Shown here: one piece after another, positions 24,331-34,250 of the stretch
How the letters are laid out: every line of letters begins with the position of its first letter
Position numbering within the stretch: position 1 is the first letter of the stretch
Source of the DNA: Microbacterium sp. CSI-V
Lineage (GTDB): Bacteria > Actinomycetota > Actinomycetes > Actinomycetales > Microbacteriaceae
Assembly: GCF_001984105.1 (NCBI RefSeq)
Contig: NZ_MTQM01000009.1
Coordinates: 1,116,001 to 1,180,000, forward strand
Direction: 5' to 3'
Length of the DNA stretch: 64,000 bases
The notes under the pieces: generated by a model
What the model was told of the DNA's origin: nothing
Database searches by the model: none
What the model saw: only the letters and a program-made list of their open reading frames with translations
Translations under genes and position numbers: made by a program

Positions 24331-24430
24331 GAAAACTCCTCCGACCCACCCCGGGGCACAGCCACGACCGCCATCGGAGGATTGATAAGGTGCGATCCGT
24401 CACTCGCCGCCCGAATCACGAAGGAACGCC

Positions 24431-25072
24431 ATGGCCGTCCGCGTCGATCTGAACGTCTCGCTCGACGGGGTCGCCGCGCCCGCCGACATGTCGCCCGAGA
24501 ATCCGATGGGGGCCGATTGGGGCCTGCTCGTCGCGGACTACATGGCGACGCGCACGTTCCGCGCGCGGGTGTTCGGCGACACCTCCGGTGCCGGCACGAC
24601 CGGGGTCGACGACCGCTACGCCGCCGCCTACTTCGAGGGCGTCGGCGCCGAGGTGATGGGCGCGGGGATGTTCGGCATCCACTCGTTCCCCGACGATCCG
24701 CAGTGGCGCGGATGGTGGGGCGACGAACCGCCGTTCCGGGTGCCCGTGCTGGTGCTGACGCACCGTGAACGCGCGCCGATCGAGTTCGCGAACGGCACGC
24801 GATTCGACTTCGTCGACGCCGACATCGCGGATGCCGTGCGCCGGGCGACCGAGCTGGCGGGCGACGCCGACGTGCGCATCGGTGGCGGGGTGTCCACGGT
24901 CCGCTCGGCCCTCGCCGCGGGGCTCGTCGATCGCCTCCATGTCGCGATCCGCCCAGTGATCCTCGGGCGCGGCACGCGGCTGTGGGACGGCCTGGAGCAC
25001 CTCCACGCCGACTACCGTGTCACGTCTGAGGTCGCCGAGAGCGGTGTCGTGCACGTGACGTTCGAGCGGTGA
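24431..25072 (+). CDS. RibD C-terminal / dihydrofolate reductase-like family protein
   Basis: The 213-residue protein has the RibD_C fold: VDLNVSLDGVAAP at the start, EVMGAGMFGIHSFPDD in the middle and the NADPH-binding stretch DADVRIGGGVSTVRSALAAGLVD near residue 150. AAGGA lies upstream of the ATG. The family includes riboflavin-pathway reductases and many stand-alone paralogs with unknown substrates. It lacks a deaminase domain, so it is not full RibD. The small zinc-ribbon ORF follows with a GTGA overlap. Confidence 0.85.
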   Translation: MAVRVDLNVSLDGVAAPADMSPENPMGADWGLLVADYMATRTFRARVFGDTSGAGTTGVDDRYAAAYFEGVGAEVMGAGMFGIHSFPDDPQWRGWWGDEPPFRVPVLVLTHRERAPIEFANGTRFDFVDADIADAVRRATELAGDADVRIGGGVSTVRSALAAGLVDRLHVAIRPVILGRGTRLWDGLEHLHADYRVTSEVAESGVVHVTFER

Positions 25073-25206
25073 GGACACCCGACGGGCTACCCACGTGCCC
25101 GACCTGCGGCGACCCGCTGCGGTTCGAGGTGCTCGACGACGAGCGCTTCCTCGTGGCGTGGTCGTGCGTCACCTGCGGGCTCATCCGCACGACCGAGCCG
25201 ACCTGA
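25069..25206 (+). CDS. Small zinc-ribbon protein, 45 aa
   Basis: A GTG overlapping the previous stop (GTGA) opens a 45-residue frame: MRTPDGLPTCPTCGDPL ... AWSCVTCGLIRTTEPT. Two CxxC pairs 20 residues apart (C10, C13 and C33, C36) form a classic zinc ribbon. The 4-bp overlap and the conserved cysteine spacing argue that it is real and co-translated with the reductase-like protein. Function is unknown. Confidence 0.65.
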   Translation: MRTPDGLPTCPTCGDPLRFEVLDDERFLVAWSCVTCGLIRTTEPT

Positions 25207-25210
25207 AGCG

Positions 25211-25606
25211 TCAGTTGATGATCTCGGCGTTCTCGTCGCGCATCCGCGCGAGGCGTGTCCGCCACGCGGCGAGCGCCTCGGGGGTCAGCCGCGTCCAGTC
25301 GTCACGCTCGGCGACGATGCGCAGGGGCGCCGCGCTCCGGTAGGACCGGGTCGGATTGCCGGGGAATTTCTTGTCGGTCACGTTGGGGTCGTTCTCCCAC
25401 TCCCCCGTCGGCTCGACCTCGTAGACCCGTGGCGGACCGTCGCCGGGGATGATCTCGGCGGCGAGCCCCGCGCCGTCCAGGACCGCCGTGAAGTAGATGT
25501 GGTTCATCACGACCTCGGGGCGGTAGTTCGACCGGAATCCGGGGATCAGCAGATCTCCGACCTTCAGGTCGGCCTTCGTCCCGTGGAAGAAGGGGCCGGC
25601 GTCCAT
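25211..25606 (-). CDS. arr: Rifampin ADP-ribosyltransferase (Arr)
   Basis: The 131-residue enzyme inactivates rifamycins by ADP-ribosylating the ansa chain, using NAD+. The sequence FFHGTKADLKVGDLLIPGF, then NHIYFTAVLDGA and NDPNVTDKKFPGNPTRSYRS is diagnostic. H8, Y38 and D73 correspond to H19, Y49 and D84 of the Mycobacterium smegmatis enzyme, all with the same 11-residue offset. The start at 25606 has GAGGAG upstream. It lies 11 bp after the acyl-CoA synthetase gene, so the two may be co-transcribed. The sequence predicts intrinsic rifampin resistance. Confidence 0.95.
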   Translation of the reverse strand: MDAGPFFHGTKADLKVGDLLIPGFRSNYRPEVVMNHIYFTAVLDGAGLAAEIIPGDGPPRVYEVEPTGEWENDPNVTDKKFPGNPTRSYRSAAPLRIVAERDDWTRLTPEALAAWRTRLARMRDENAEIIN

Positions 25607-25617
25607 GCGTGCTCCTC

Positions 25618-27309
25618 TCAGCCGCGCAGGCTGTCGTCGCGCCATTCCACCACGACGACCTCGCCACGCGCCGCCCGTTCCTCCCGCTCGCGGAGTTCGA
25701 CGCGACGGATCTTTCCCGAGATCGTCTTGGGGAGTTCCGCGAACTCGATCCTCCGGAGCCGTTGGAACGGGGCGAGGTTCTCCCGCGCGAAACGCAGGAT
25801 CTCCAGCGCGACCTCCTCGCCCGGCTCGTGACCGGATGCCAGCACCACGTACGCCTTCGGGACCGACAGCCGCAGGGCGTCGGGAGCGGGGACGACGGCG
25901 GCCTCGACCACCGCGGGGTGCTCGATGAGGACGCTCTCCAGTTCAAACGGGCTGATCTTGTAGTCCGACGACTTGAACACGTCGTCGGTGCGCCCGATAT
26001 AGGTGATGCTCCCGGTCTCGTCGCGGCGGGCGACGTCTCCGGTGTGGAAGAGCCCGTCGGCGAACGCATCCGCGTTCCGCGCCGGGTCTCCGACGTAGCC
26101 GGTCATGAGGTTGAGGGGGCGCTCCGTGAGGTCGAGGCAGATCTCCCCCTCGTCGGCGAACTCCCCCGTCAGGGGATCGACGATCACGACCGGGCAACCG
26201 GGCAGGGGCCGTCCCATCGACCCCGGGACGAGGTCGGCGCCGGGGGTGTTCGCGACGATCGCCGTCATCTCCGTCTGGCCGTAGCCGTCGCGGATGTCGA
26301 GCCCCCACGCGCGCTGCACGTGCGCGATCACCTCGGGGTTCAGCGGCTCGCCGGCGGACACGACTTCGCGGAGCGCCCCGCGCCGGCCCGTCAGGTCGGC
26401 CTGGATGAGCATGCGCCATACGGTCGGCGGAGCGCAGAAGGTCGTGACGCGGTCGCGCTCGAGCTCGGCCAGCAGCCGCTCGGCCGAGAACCGAGAGTAG
26501 TTCAGCGCCAGAACGGTCGCCCCGGCGATCCACGGGGCGAAGAAGCAGCTCCACGCGTGCTTCGCCCAGCCCGGGGAGCTGATGGCGAGGTGCACGTCAC
26601 CCGGCTCGATTCCGAGCCAGTACATCGTCGAGAGGTGCCCGACCGGGTACGACGCGTGCGTGTGCTCGACGAGCTTGGGCTTGGACGTCGTCCCCGACGT
26701 GAAATAGAGCAGCAGACGGTCGTCGGCGGTGGTCCCCGGATGCCGCGCCGGCTCGGCATCCTGAGCGAAGGCGTCGTCGTACGACACCCAACCCGGGTGG
26801 GTTCCGCCCACGATGATGCGGCCGAGGCCCTCGGGCAGGTCGTCGAACTTGTCGGCATCCGAGGATCCGACGATCACGTGCCGGATCTCGGCCCGCTCGA
26901 TGCGGTCGGCGAGGTCCCCGGGGCCGAGGGCCGTCGTCGTGGGCGCGATGACCCCGCCGAGCTTCATGATCGCCAGCATCGACTCCCACAGCTCGACCTG
27001 GTTGCCGAGCATCAGCAGCACCGCGTGCCCCTTGCGCACGCCCCGGGATGCCAGCCACGCGGCGAGCTGATCCGAACGGCGCGCCAGTTCGTCGAACGTC
27101 CGCTCGTGGTGGGTCTCGTCGTCGTCGACCACGACCAGGGCCGCTCCGTGGTTCCCGCGCGCCATCGGATCGAACCAGTCGATCGCCCAGTTGAACGGCC
27201 CCTCGAACCGCGGCCACGAGAAGGACGCCGCGCGCGCGGGATCGGTGCGGGCGGCGAGGAGGAGGTCGCGTGCGGCGCGGTACAGCTCCGTGGGGGTCGT
27301 CGAGGTCAT
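25618..27309 (-). CDS. Medium-chain-type acyl-CoA synthetase (AMP-forming)
   Basis: The 563-residue ligase activates a carboxylic acid with ATP and CoA. The P-loop LLYFTSGTTSKPKLVEH is near residues 200-215, the core motif is DGYGQTEM, the hinge is YIGRTDDVFKSSDYKISPFE, and the catalytic lysine lies in LPKTISGKIRR near the C-terminus. Overall it resembles ACSM-like or acetyl/butyryl-CoA-type ligases rather than long-chain enzymes. It starts at an ATG with AAGGAG upstream. The substrate is unknown. Confidence 0.88.
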   Translation of the reverse strand: MTSTTPTELYRAARDLLLAARTDPARAASFSWPRFEGPFNWAIDWFDPMARGNHGAALVVVDDDETHHERTFDELARRSDQLAAWLASRGVRKGHAVLLMLGNQVELWESMLAIMKLGGVIAPTTTALGPGDLADRIERAEIRHVIVGSSDADKFDDLPEGLGRIIVGGTHPGWVSYDDAFAQDAEPARHPGTTADDRLLLYFTSGTTSKPKLVEHTHASYPVGHLSTMYWLGIEPGDVHLAISSPGWAKHAWSCFFAPWIAGATVLALNYSRFSAERLLAELERDRVTTFCAPPTVWRMLIQADLTGRRGALREVVSAGEPLNPEVIAHVQRAWGLDIRDGYGQTEMTAIVANTPGADLVPGSMGRPLPGCPVVIVDPLTGEFADEGEICLDLTERPLNLMTGYVGDPARNADAFADGLFHTGDVARRDETGSITYIGRTDDVFKSSDYKISPFELESVLIEHPAVVEAAVVPAPDALRLSVPKAYVVLASGHEPGEEVALEILRFARENLAPFQRLRRIEFAELPKTISGKIRRVELREREERAARGEVVVVEWRDDSLRG

Positions 27310-27328
27310 GGGGCTCCTTGGTCGACCT

Positions 27329-28291
27329 CTACGCTAACCACCCCGACCACCGCTCGAGCGCGGAGTACGCGGCATCCCGGGCGTCCGGGCGGGACAGGAA
27401 GACGTCGTGGAGCGCCCCGTCGATGCGCGCGATCGTCACCTCCCGCGCGATGCGCGTGGCCGCGCGGGCGATGTCGTCGACGACGAGCACCGAGTCGCTC
27501 GAGAGCATCGCGTCGCTCCAGCTGAGCGCCGAGGTCGACCGCTTCGACAGCAGCACGAGCGCGGGGCAGCCGATCTCGACCCCGGATGCCACCCGCGCGT
27601 GGCCGGCGACCACCGCGGCGAGCCAGCCCGGGTGGGTCGGGAATCCGCGCTCGGGTCGCCACCCGTCGGGGCTGTCGGGGAGCGTGCCGACCTCGCGCTG
27701 CGCGCGCGTGTAGAACCCGAGGTCGACGGCCGGGTGCGTGCCGAGCGGATCGATTCGCGCGCGAGCGTTGAGGATCGGAGCGAGGGCCTGCCGGCCGAGC
27801 GGGCCCAGCTGCAACTCCAGCCACGGGCTGTTGAGCACGACGGCGTGCGCGCGCCCCGGATGCCGCGCCGCCCACAGCGTCAGCGTCAGTCCGCCCGTGC
27901 TGTGCCCCAGGAGCACGAGGCGCCGACCGTGCGCTCCGGTGCCCATGGCATCCAGGGCGGCCTCGATGTCGGCGTCGTACACGTCGAGCGCGGCGACGTA
28001 GCCGCGCGTCTGCCCCGGACGGATGCTGCGCCCGTACTTGCGCAGGTCCAACGCGTGGAACCGAGCGCCGCGGTCGGTGAAGAAGCGCGCGAGACCCGTC
28101 TGGAAGAAGTAGTCCGACCAGCCGTGCACGTACAGCACGTCGGCGTCGCGCCACGGTCCGAACAGGCGCGCGCCGGGGTGCGGCATCGCCCGCACGAGCG
28201 TGGCGACGATCTCGCCCTCGTCGTCGCTCCCCAGCGGCAACGTCTGCTGCTCGAAGCCGGGCCCGAGGATGTCCGGATGCCACTCCCCCAT
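27329..28291 (-). CDS. Alpha/beta hydrolase (serine, lysophospholipase-like)
   Basis: The 320-residue protein shows a canonical hydrolase core: VLYVHGWSDYFFQT (oxyanion strand), nucleophile Ser in LLGHSTGGLTLTL, an acidic residue region near SWSDAMLSSD and the His in IDGALHDVFLSRP. There is no signal peptide. It resembles monoacylglycerol-lipase or lysophospholipase-like hydrolases. The start at 28291 is chosen because TAGGCT ends exactly 6 nt before it, while the upstream in-frame GTG would abut the hexamer. It is not MenH by sequence. It lies 19 bp upstream of the acyl-CoA synthetase gene. Confidence 0.85.
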   Translation of the reverse strand: MGEWHPDILGPGFEQQTLPLGSDDEGEIVATLVRAMPHPGARLFGPWRDADVLYVHGWSDYFFQTGLARFFTDRGARFHALDLRKYGRSIRPGQTRGYVAALDVYDADIEAALDAMGTGAHGRRLVLLGHSTGGLTLTLWAARHPGRAHAVVLNSPWLELQLGPLGRQALAPILNARARIDPLGTHPAVDLGFYTRAQREVGTLPDSPDGWRPERGFPTHPGWLAAVVAGHARVASGVEIGCPALVLLSKRSTSALSWSDAMLSSDSVLVVDDIARAATRIAREVTIARIDGALHDVFLSRPDARDAAYSALERWSGWLA

Positions 28292-28297
28292 GGCCAC

Positions 28298-28303
28298 AGC
28301 CTA
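28298..28303 (-). promoter_or_regulatory. -10-like hexamer of alpha/beta hydrolase gene
   Basis: TAGGCT on the minus strand, 6 nt before the ATG at 28291. Confidence 0.5.
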
Positions 28304-28314
28304 GAGCGGGGTCG

Positions 28315-29577
28315 TCAGGCGTGCTGCTGCTCGCGCGCGGCGCGCTCCTTGGCCCGCTCCAGCGCGCGCGTCCGCGCGGCGCGGGCGTCCTCCTCCAGCT
28401 TCTCGGCCTTGGCCTCGTCGCGGGTGAGGTTCACGCCCGTCTCCGGGTCGAACAGGTGCAGCGAGTCCGGGGAGAACCACAGGCGCGCAGCATCCCCCGC
28501 GCGGATCCCGCTCATGGCATCCAGCGCCACGACGAGTTCGGTGCGCAGGCTCTCGCCGTCGAGGTCTCGATCGAGCTCCGACAGCTTGTCCTTCACCGTC
28601 GCATCGGTCTCATAGGGAACGTAGGCGTACAGCACCTCGCCGAGCCACTCGGTCATCTCGATGTCGAGCTCGGCGGTGACTCCCCCGTCGAGGTCGCGCT
28701 CCGTGGCGTCGGCGTCCTCGAACGCGTCGGGACGGATGCCGACGATCACGAGGTCGCGCCCCTCGACGGCCTTCCGCAGCCGATCGTCCAGCGGGACGTC
28801 GGCGATGGGGAGCCGGAGCGTGTCCCCGTCGACGGTCCCACTGAGGAAGTTCATCGGCGGTGACCCGATGAAGCCGGCGACGAACAGGTTCACCGGCTGG
28901 TCGTAGAGCCCGCGGGGGCTGGCGACCTGCTGCAGCTCGCCGCGGCGCAGCACCGCCACGCGGTCGCCCAGGGTCATGGCCTCGGTCTGGTCGTGCGTGA
29001 CGTACACGGTCGTGATGCCGAGCGAACGTTGCAGGCGCGCGATCTCGGTGCGCATCTGGCCGCGCAGCTTCGCGTCGAGGTTCGACAGCGGCTCGTCGAA
29101 GAGGAAGGCACTGGCGTTGCGCACGATCGCGCGGCCCATCGCCACGCGCTGACGCTGACCGCCGGAGAGGTTCGCGGGCTTGCGCTCGAGGTGCTCGTCG
29201 AGCTCGAGGAGCTTCGAGGCGCGGCGGACGCGCTCGTCGATCTCCTTGTCGTCGAGGTCGCTGGATTTCAGCCGCATCGGGAACGCGATGTTCTCGTACA
29301 CGGTGAGGTGCGGGTAGAGCGCGTAGTTCTGGAACACCATGGCCAGGTTCCGGTCCTTGGGCGCCTTGTCGTTGACGACCTGATCGTCGATCCTCAGTTC
29401 GCCGTCGGAGATGTCCTCCAGGCCGACGATCATGCGCAGCAGCGTCGACTTGCCGCAGCCCGACGGCCCCACGAGGATCACGAACTCGCCGTCGGCGATG
29501 TCGAGGTCGACGCCCTTGACCGCCGTGAAACCGTCGTCGTAGGTCTTGACGATCCGGTTGAGGGTGATGGATGCCAT
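28315..29577 (-). CDS. sugC: Sugar ABC transporter ATPase, SugC/MsmX/UgpC type
   Basis: The 420-residue ATPase has Walker [10 protein letters not shown], signature [15 protein letters not shown], Walker [14 protein letters not shown] and H-loop VTHDQ, followed by a MOBE/OB-type regulatory domain ([10 protein letters not shown]). A charged C-terminal tail of about 35 residues ([20 protein letters not shown]...) is longer than in most relatives. AAGGAG precedes the ATG. It ends the LpqY-SugAB-type operon. As the only CUT1-type ATPase in the window it could also serve the galactoside and maltose permeases, which have none of their own. Confidence 0.9.
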   Translation of the reverse strand: MASITLNRIVKTYDDGFTAVKGVDLDIADGEFVILVGPSGCGKSTLLRMIVGLEDISDGELRIDDQVVNDKAPKDRNLAMVFQNYALYPHLTVYENIAFPMRLKSSDLDDKEIDERVRRASKLLELDEHLERKPANLSGGQRQRVAMGRAIVRNASAFLFDEPLSNLDAKLRGQMRTEIARLQRSLGITTVYVTHDQTEAMTLGDRVAVLRRGELQQVASPRGLYDQPVNLFVAGFIGSPPMNFLSGTVDGDTLRLPIADVPLDDRLRKAVEGRDLVIVGIRPDAFEDADATERDLDGGVTAELDIEMTEWLGEVLYAYVPYETDATVKDKLSELDRDLDGESLRTELVVALDAMSGIRAGDAARLWFSPDSLHLFDPETGVNLTRDEAKAEKLEEDARAARTRALERAKERAAREQQHA

Positions 29578-29588
29578 GGACTGTCTCC

Positions 29589-30437
29589 TTAGCCTTTGAC
29601 GGCGCCCTGCGTGAGACCGGACACGATCCGGCGCTGGAAGATCACGACGACGATGACGATGGGGATGGTGACGACGATCGCGGCGGCGGAGATCGCGCCG
29701 GTGGGTTCCTCGAACTGCGAGGCCCCGGTGAAGAACGACAGGGCCGCCGGCACCGGGCGGGCGGCATCCGTCGAGGTCAACGAGATGCCGTAGACGAAGT
29801 CGTTCCAGGCGATGAAGAACGCGATGATCGCGGTCGTGAACACGCCGGGCGCGGCCAGCGGCACGACGGTCTTGCGGAACGCCTCGAACGGGGTCGCGCC
29901 GTCGACCTGCGCGGCCTGCTCGAGCTCCCACGGGATCTGACGGAAGAAGGCGGCGAGGGTCCAGATCGAAATGGGAAGCGTCAGTGACAGGTACGGGATG
30001 ATGAGCCCGAGCCAGGTGTCGTACAGCCCGATGACGCGCCACAGGTTGAACAGCGGCGTGACGATCGACACGATCGGGAACACCGACACCGCCAGCGCGG
30101 TGGTGAGGATGATCCGCTTCCCGGGGAAGTCCAGCCGCGCGATCGCGTAGGCGCAGAGGGTCGCGAGCACCACCGCGATGAACGTCGCGATGAGCGAGAT
30201 GCCGATCGAGTTGCGCAGCGCCGGCAGGAACAGGTCCTGGGCGCTGCCGCCGGGAGCGAGGATCGTCGCGTAGTTGTCGAGCGTCCACTCCTGCGGTAGC
30301 AGCGTGCCGGAGAAGAGCCCCGCCGGGGTCTTGAAGGACGTCATCGCGATCGAGAAGACCGGGAAGAGCGACCACACGAGCACGACGGCGATGATCACGA
30401 GCCACGTGATCCGCTGGGGCCAGGTCATCGCGCGCAT
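29589..30437 (-). CDS. sugB: Sugar ABC transporter permease, SugB/MalG type
   Basis: The 282-residue membrane protein has six predicted helices, the EAA loop [19 protein letters not shown] and the C-terminal [16 protein letters not shown]. Its ATG overlaps the preceding stop by one base (TGATG). It pairs with the SugA-type permease. Confidence 0.88.
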   Translation of the reverse strand: MRAMTWPQRITWLVIIAVVLVWSLFPVFSIAMTSFKTPAGLFSGTLLPQEWTLDNYATILAPGGSAQDLFLPALRNSIGISLIATFIAVVLATLCAYAIARLDFPGKRIILTTALAVSVFPIVSIVTPLFNLWRVIGLYDTWLGLIIPYLSLTLPISIWTLAAFFRQIPWELEQAAQVDGATPFEAFRKTVVPLAAPGVFTTAIIAFFIAWNDFVYGISLTSTDAARPVPAALSFFTGASQFEEPTGAISAAAIVVTIPIVIVVVIFQRRIVSGLTQGAVKG

Positions 30438-31417
30438 CACCCATTCCTCCCGGCCGACAGGTCGACTTTGAAGCCCTTGATGAACATCCCGGCGATGATC
30501 AGCACGCTGAGGAACAGCAGCACCGAGATCGCCGATCCGAGTCCGATCTCCAGGCGCCCGATCGAGGTGTTGTACGCCAGCAGCGACAGCGCCTCGGTGT
30601 TGTTGGCACCCGCGGTCATGATGAAGATGTTGTCGAAGATGCGGAACGCCTCGAGGGTGCGGAACAGCACGGCGACCATGATCGCGGCCTTCATGTTCGG
30701 CAGGATGACGCGGCGCAGCACCTCCCACGGGGTGGCTCCGTCGACCTTCGCCGCCTCCTCCAGATCGCCCGGCACCTGCGCGAGGCCCGACAGCAGCAGC
30801 AGCGAGATGAACGGGGTCGTCTTCCACACCTCGCTGAGGATGATCACGACCAGCGACGTGTTCTGCGCGGCGAACCAGTTCAGGTTCTCGTCGAACCCGG
30901 GGATCCACGACAGCCAGTTGTTGACGTACCCGCCGGAGTTGATGTCGAAGGCGTAGAAGAAGGCGAAGGCCGACACGACGGTGATGATCCCGTAGGGCAC
31001 GAGGATGGCCGTGCGGGCGAAGCCCCGCAGCTTCTTGATCGCGCGGTGCATCACGAGCGCGAACCCGAAACCGATGACCAGTTCGAGCAGCACCGTCACC
31101 ACGGTGATGAACAGCGTCACCCCCATCGACTGCCAGAACGCCGGGTCGCCGAGGATCACCTGGTAGTTGCGGAACCAGATGAACTCCCGGTCGTCGGGGG
31201 CGGTCAACCGCAGGCTGAACAGCGAGTCCCACAGCGCCTGCACGATCGGGTACAGCGTGACCAGCAGCATGATGCCGAACGCCGGTCCCGCCAGCATCCA
31301 CCCGAGACGTGCCTCCGCGCGGGCGCGGTCGGAGCGCTTCTTGTGGGGTTTCGCGGCCTCCTGCGGCCGTGCGTTCTCGGTCCTCGGCTTTCCGGCCGAG
31401 GCGATCTCCGTCGTCAC
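30437..31417 (-). CDS. sugA: Sugar ABC transporter permease, SugA/MalF type
   Basis: The 326-residue protein starts at a GTG overlapping the binding-protein stop (GTGA). A charged cytoplasmic tail rich in Lys and Arg precedes six helices. The EAA loop is [19 protein letters not shown]. The gene order binding protein - permease - permease - ATPase equals mycobacterial lpqY-sugA-sugB-sugC. Confidence 0.88.
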   Translation of the reverse strand: MTTEIASAGKPRTENARPQEAAKPHKKRSDRARAEARLGWMLAGPAFGIMLLVTLYPIVQALWDSLFSLRLTAPDDREFIWFRNYQVILGDPAFWQSMGVTLFITVVTVLLELVIGFGFALVMHRAIKKLRGFARTAILVPYGIITVVSAFAFFYAFDINSGGYVNNWLSWIPGFDENLNWFAAQNTSLVVIILSEVWKTTPFISLLLLSGLAQVPGDLEEAAKVDGATPWEVLRRVILPNMKAAIMVAVLFRTLEAFRIFDNIFIMTAGANNTEALSLLAYNTSIGRLEIGLGSAISVLLFLSVLIIAGMFIKGFKVDLSAGRNG

Positions 31418-32679
31418 AGCAGCCTCTCCCCTCTCAGCACCGCGAGGATGAAATCGGTCGAGGTCTGCGGCGTCGAGTCGGGGCTCACCGCGGTGGGCGG
31501 ATGCCACGTGCGCTGCAGACCGATCGAGATCTCGTTGTAGTACGGCGTCTGCGGACGCGGCGCGCCCAGGTCGAGCGATTCCTTGATCGTGTCGGCCATC
31601 GGGAACTTCTCCTGCACCTCCGGGTCGTCGTACGCCGCGGCGTTCGACGGCGGGTTGCCGTTGGTGACGAAGTACTGCGCCTGATTCTCGGGGCTCACGA
31701 TGCACGCCACCGCCTGCCACGCGAGGTCGGTGTGCGCGCTGTACGCCCCGACGCCGAGGTTGATGCCTCCCACCGGCGGCGCCGCCGGGGTTCCGGCATC
31801 CACTCGGGGGTAGACCGCCCAGCCGAGGTCGTCGACCACCTCGGGGGCCGCACCCTGCATGGCGGGGTACACGAAGGGCCAGTTCACCATGAAGGAGCCG
31901 TCGTCGCCCTGGAACAGATTCATGCTGGCGTTCTCGTCCGCGGTCGGCAGCCCCGATCCGCCGAGGCCCGACGCACCGATCCGATTGATGATGTCGGCGG
32001 CCTTCTTGCCGGCGTCGGTGTCGAGTCCGAGCTGCATCTCGTCGGGCTTGGCATCCGGGTCCTCGAGGATCTTGCCGCCCGCCGAGGCGACGAGGGCGTT
32101 GATCCACACCGTCAGCGATTCCGCGAGGGCGCCCTGGACGCCCAGCTTCTTGTCCTGGTCCTCGGCGGCCTGGATGACCTGGTCCCACGTCACCGGCCGA
32201 GTCATGTCGAGTCCCGCCGCCTCGGCGACGGACTTGCGGTACCAGAGCAGCTGCGTGTTGGCCCAGAACGGGACCGTCACGAGCTCGTCCTTCCAGCTCG
32301 CCGACTGCACGGCCCCCTGCACCACCCCGTCGGTGTTCCGCAGATCCTCGGGCACCGGCGCAAGGAAGCCGGGCTCGGCCAGCTCGGGGATGAACGGCGG
32401 ATCCAGGCTCATGATGTCCAGCGAACGGTCGCTCGCCGCCAGCCGCCGCGCCAATTGCTCGCGCTGCGACGCCGCATCCCGCGGAAGCAGCGACGTCTGG
32501 ATGCGGTACGCCCCGTCGGCGGCCTCGGTGCAGGATGCCGCGATCTCGGCCTGACCGCCGTCGTCGGGGTTGATGTACCACGTGAGGGTCGGCACCCCGT
32601 CACCCGCCGAGCAGGCCCCGAGCGTCCCCGCCAGCACGAGGGCCGAGACCCCGGCCGCGATCCGTATCACCCTTCGCAT
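31414..32679 (-). CDS. lpqY: LpqY-like sugar-binding lipoprotein (trehalose-type importer)
   Basis: The 421-residue lipoprotein has a lipobox TLGAC with Cys23, which fixes the start at 32679. The mature part (LTWYINPDDGGQAEIAASC ... LARRLAASDRSLDIMSLD) resembles mycobacterial LpqY, including the early cysteine and the LARRL...D-R-LDxM block. LpqY-SugABC recycles trehalose in Mycobacterium tuberculosis. Trehalose as substrate here is inferred from similarity and gene order. No trehalose-processing gene is adjacent. Confidence 0.72.
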   Translation of the reverse strand: MRRVIRIAAGVSALVLAGTLGACSAGDGVPTLTWYINPDDGGQAEIAASCTEAADGAYRIQTSLLPRDAASQREQLARRLAASDRSLDIMSLDPPFIPELAEPGFLAPVPEDLRNTDGVVQGAVQSASWKDELVTVPFWANTQLLWYRKSVAEAAGLDMTRPVTWDQVIQAAEDQDKKLGVQGALAESLTVWINALVASAGGKILEDPDAKPDEMQLGLDTDAGKKAADIINRIGASGLGGSGLPTADENASMNLFQGDDGSFMVNWPFVYPAMQGAAPEVVDDLGWAVYPRVDAGTPAAPPVGGINLGVGAYSAHTDLAWQAVACIVSPENQAQYFVTNGNPPSNAAAYDDPEVQEKFPMADTIKESLDLGAPRPQTPYYNEISIGLQRTWHPPTAVSPDSTPQTSTDFILAVLRGERLL

Positions 32680-32838
32680 CCGGCCCCCTCGCCTCGGTGC
32701 GCGGGCGATGCTGCCCGGCGTCGTGCGATCCATCCTGCCGAGGGGGCTCGGATGCGGTCGCGAGGGTTGCCCCGGCGGTGGGGTGGGTGTTACTCGCGCG
32801 CGCGGCGCGGGGGCGTGCTGCGGGGTGCGGGGGCGCGC

Positions 32839-34212
32839 TTACTCGCCGCGCGAGACCCGGATCATCTCGTCGCGCGGGACGACCTTGATGCGCGCGCGCT
32901 CGTGCGGCGCGCCGAGGGCGATCTCGTGCTCGTCCAGACGGTGCCAGCCCGCGAGGTCGGTCCAGCGCACTCCGCGCTCGGCTAGGAGCGCGGGGATCGC
33001 CTCCTCCTCGGGGTGCGCGGGGCGCCACCACTCGGCCTGGTCGTTGATGACGTGGCGCACCGTCTCCATGGCATCCGACTTGGTGTGGCCGATGAGGCCG
33101 ACGGGTCCGCGCTTGATCCACCCGGTGGCGTAGAGGCCCGGGATCCGCTCGTTCGAGTCGGATGCCAGCACCTGGCCCTCGTGGTTCGGGATCACGCCGT
33201 GACGCTCGTCGAACGGCACGTCGGCCAGCGGCGAGCCGAAGTAGCCGACGGCGCGGTAGATCGCCTGGATCGCGACCTCGCGGATCTCTCCGGTGCCGGT
33301 GACGCCGCCCTCGGCGTCGGGCTTCGTGCGCTCGTACCGGAACGCGGCCACGCGGCCGTCGGCATCCGTCACGACCTCCACCGGCTTCGCCCAGAAGTGC
33401 AGGTGCAGGCGGCGGGAGGCCTCTCCCCCGGCGTTGTTCACCCCCGGGCGGGTGCGCCACTGCTGCAGCACTCGGTCGATGACCTTGACCTGCTTGTTGG
33501 TCTGGATCGCCGTGAGCGAGGCCTCGTCGTAGTCGAAGTCCTCGTCGTACACGACCATGTCGACATCGCGAAGCTCGCCCAGTTCACGCAGCTCGAGCGG
33601 GGTGAACTTCACCTGCGCGGGGCCACGACGACCGAACACGTGCACGTCGGTGACGGGCGAGGCCTTGAGCCCCTGGTACACGTTGTCGGGCACCTCGGTG
33701 GGCAGCAGGTCGTCGGCGTGCTTGGCGAGCATGCGCGTGACGTCGAGGGCGACGTTGCCGTTGCCGATCACGGCGACAGACTCGGCCTCCAGCGGCCACT
33801 CGCGAGGGACGTCGGGGTGGCCGTCGAACCAGCTGACGAAGTCGGCGGCGCCGTAGGACCCCTTCGCGTCGATGCCGGGGATGTCGAGGTCGGCGTCGCG
33901 GATCGCGCCGGTGGCGAAGATCACGGCGTTGTAGTGCTGCTTGAGGTCGTCGAGCGTGATGTCGGTGCCGAAGTCGACGTTGCCGAAGATCCGGATGTCG
34001 CCCCGGTCGAGCACCTCACGCAGAGCGGTGATGACGCCCTTGATGCGCGGGTGGTCGGGGGCCACGCCGTAGCGCACCAGGCCGTACGGGGCGGGGAGCT
34101 GCTCGAACAGGTCGATCGACACGTCGAACTCGCGCTCGGCCTTCAGCAGGATGTCGGCGGCGTAGATGCCCGCGGGTCCGGCGCCGACGATGGCAAGGCG
34201 CAGCTTCGTCAT
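32839..34212 (-). CDS. fprA: Ferredoxin--NADP+ reductase, FprA type
   Basis: The 457-residue flavoprotein resembles adrenodoxin reductase/FprA. The FAD site is AIVGAGPAGIYAADILL, the NADP site is SVAVIGNGNVALDVTRML, and the C-terminal FAD contact is GWIKRGPVGLIGHTKSDAM. GAGAGGA precedes the ATG. It passes electrons between NADPH and ferredoxin in the cytoplasm. It is followed by 159 bp without a gene before the lpqY-like start. Confidence 0.93.
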   Translation of the reverse strand: MTKLRLAIVGAGPAGIYAADILLKAEREFDVSIDLFEQLPAPYGLVRYGVAPDHPRIKGVITALREVLDRGDIRIFGNVDFGTDITLDDLKQHYNAVIFATGAIRDADLDIPGIDAKGSYGAADFVSWFDGHPDVPREWPLEAESVAVIGNGNVALDVTRMLAKHADDLLPTEVPDNVYQGLKASPVTDVHVFGRRGPAQVKFTPLELRELGELRDVDMVVYDEDFDYDEASLTAIQTNKQVKVIDRVLQQWRTRPGVNNAGGEASRRLHLHFWAKPVEVVTDADGRVAAFRYERTKPDAEGGVTGTGEIREVAIQAIYRAVGYFGSPLADVPFDERHGVIPNHEGQVLASDSNERIPGLYATGWIKRGPVGLIGHTKSDAMETVRHVINDQAEWWRPAHPEEEAIPALLAERGVRWTDLAGWHRLDEHEIALGAPHERARIKVVPRDEMIRVSRGE

Positions 34213-34250
34213 GGAAATCCTCTCGATCGCGATCGGGGGGTGGGAAAAAG

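Noticed and set aside
27329..28291. Alpha/beta hydrolase as the missing MenH
   Set aside because: The motifs fit lysophospholipase-like hydrolases (GHSTGG) and the gene is outside the men cluster; nothing specific to MenH was seen.
32680..32838. Possible small gene between the lpqY-like start and the fprA stop
   Set aside because: The 159-bp gap is GC-rich with no frame that has a start, ribosome binding site and motif; it probably holds only the lpqY-like promoter.
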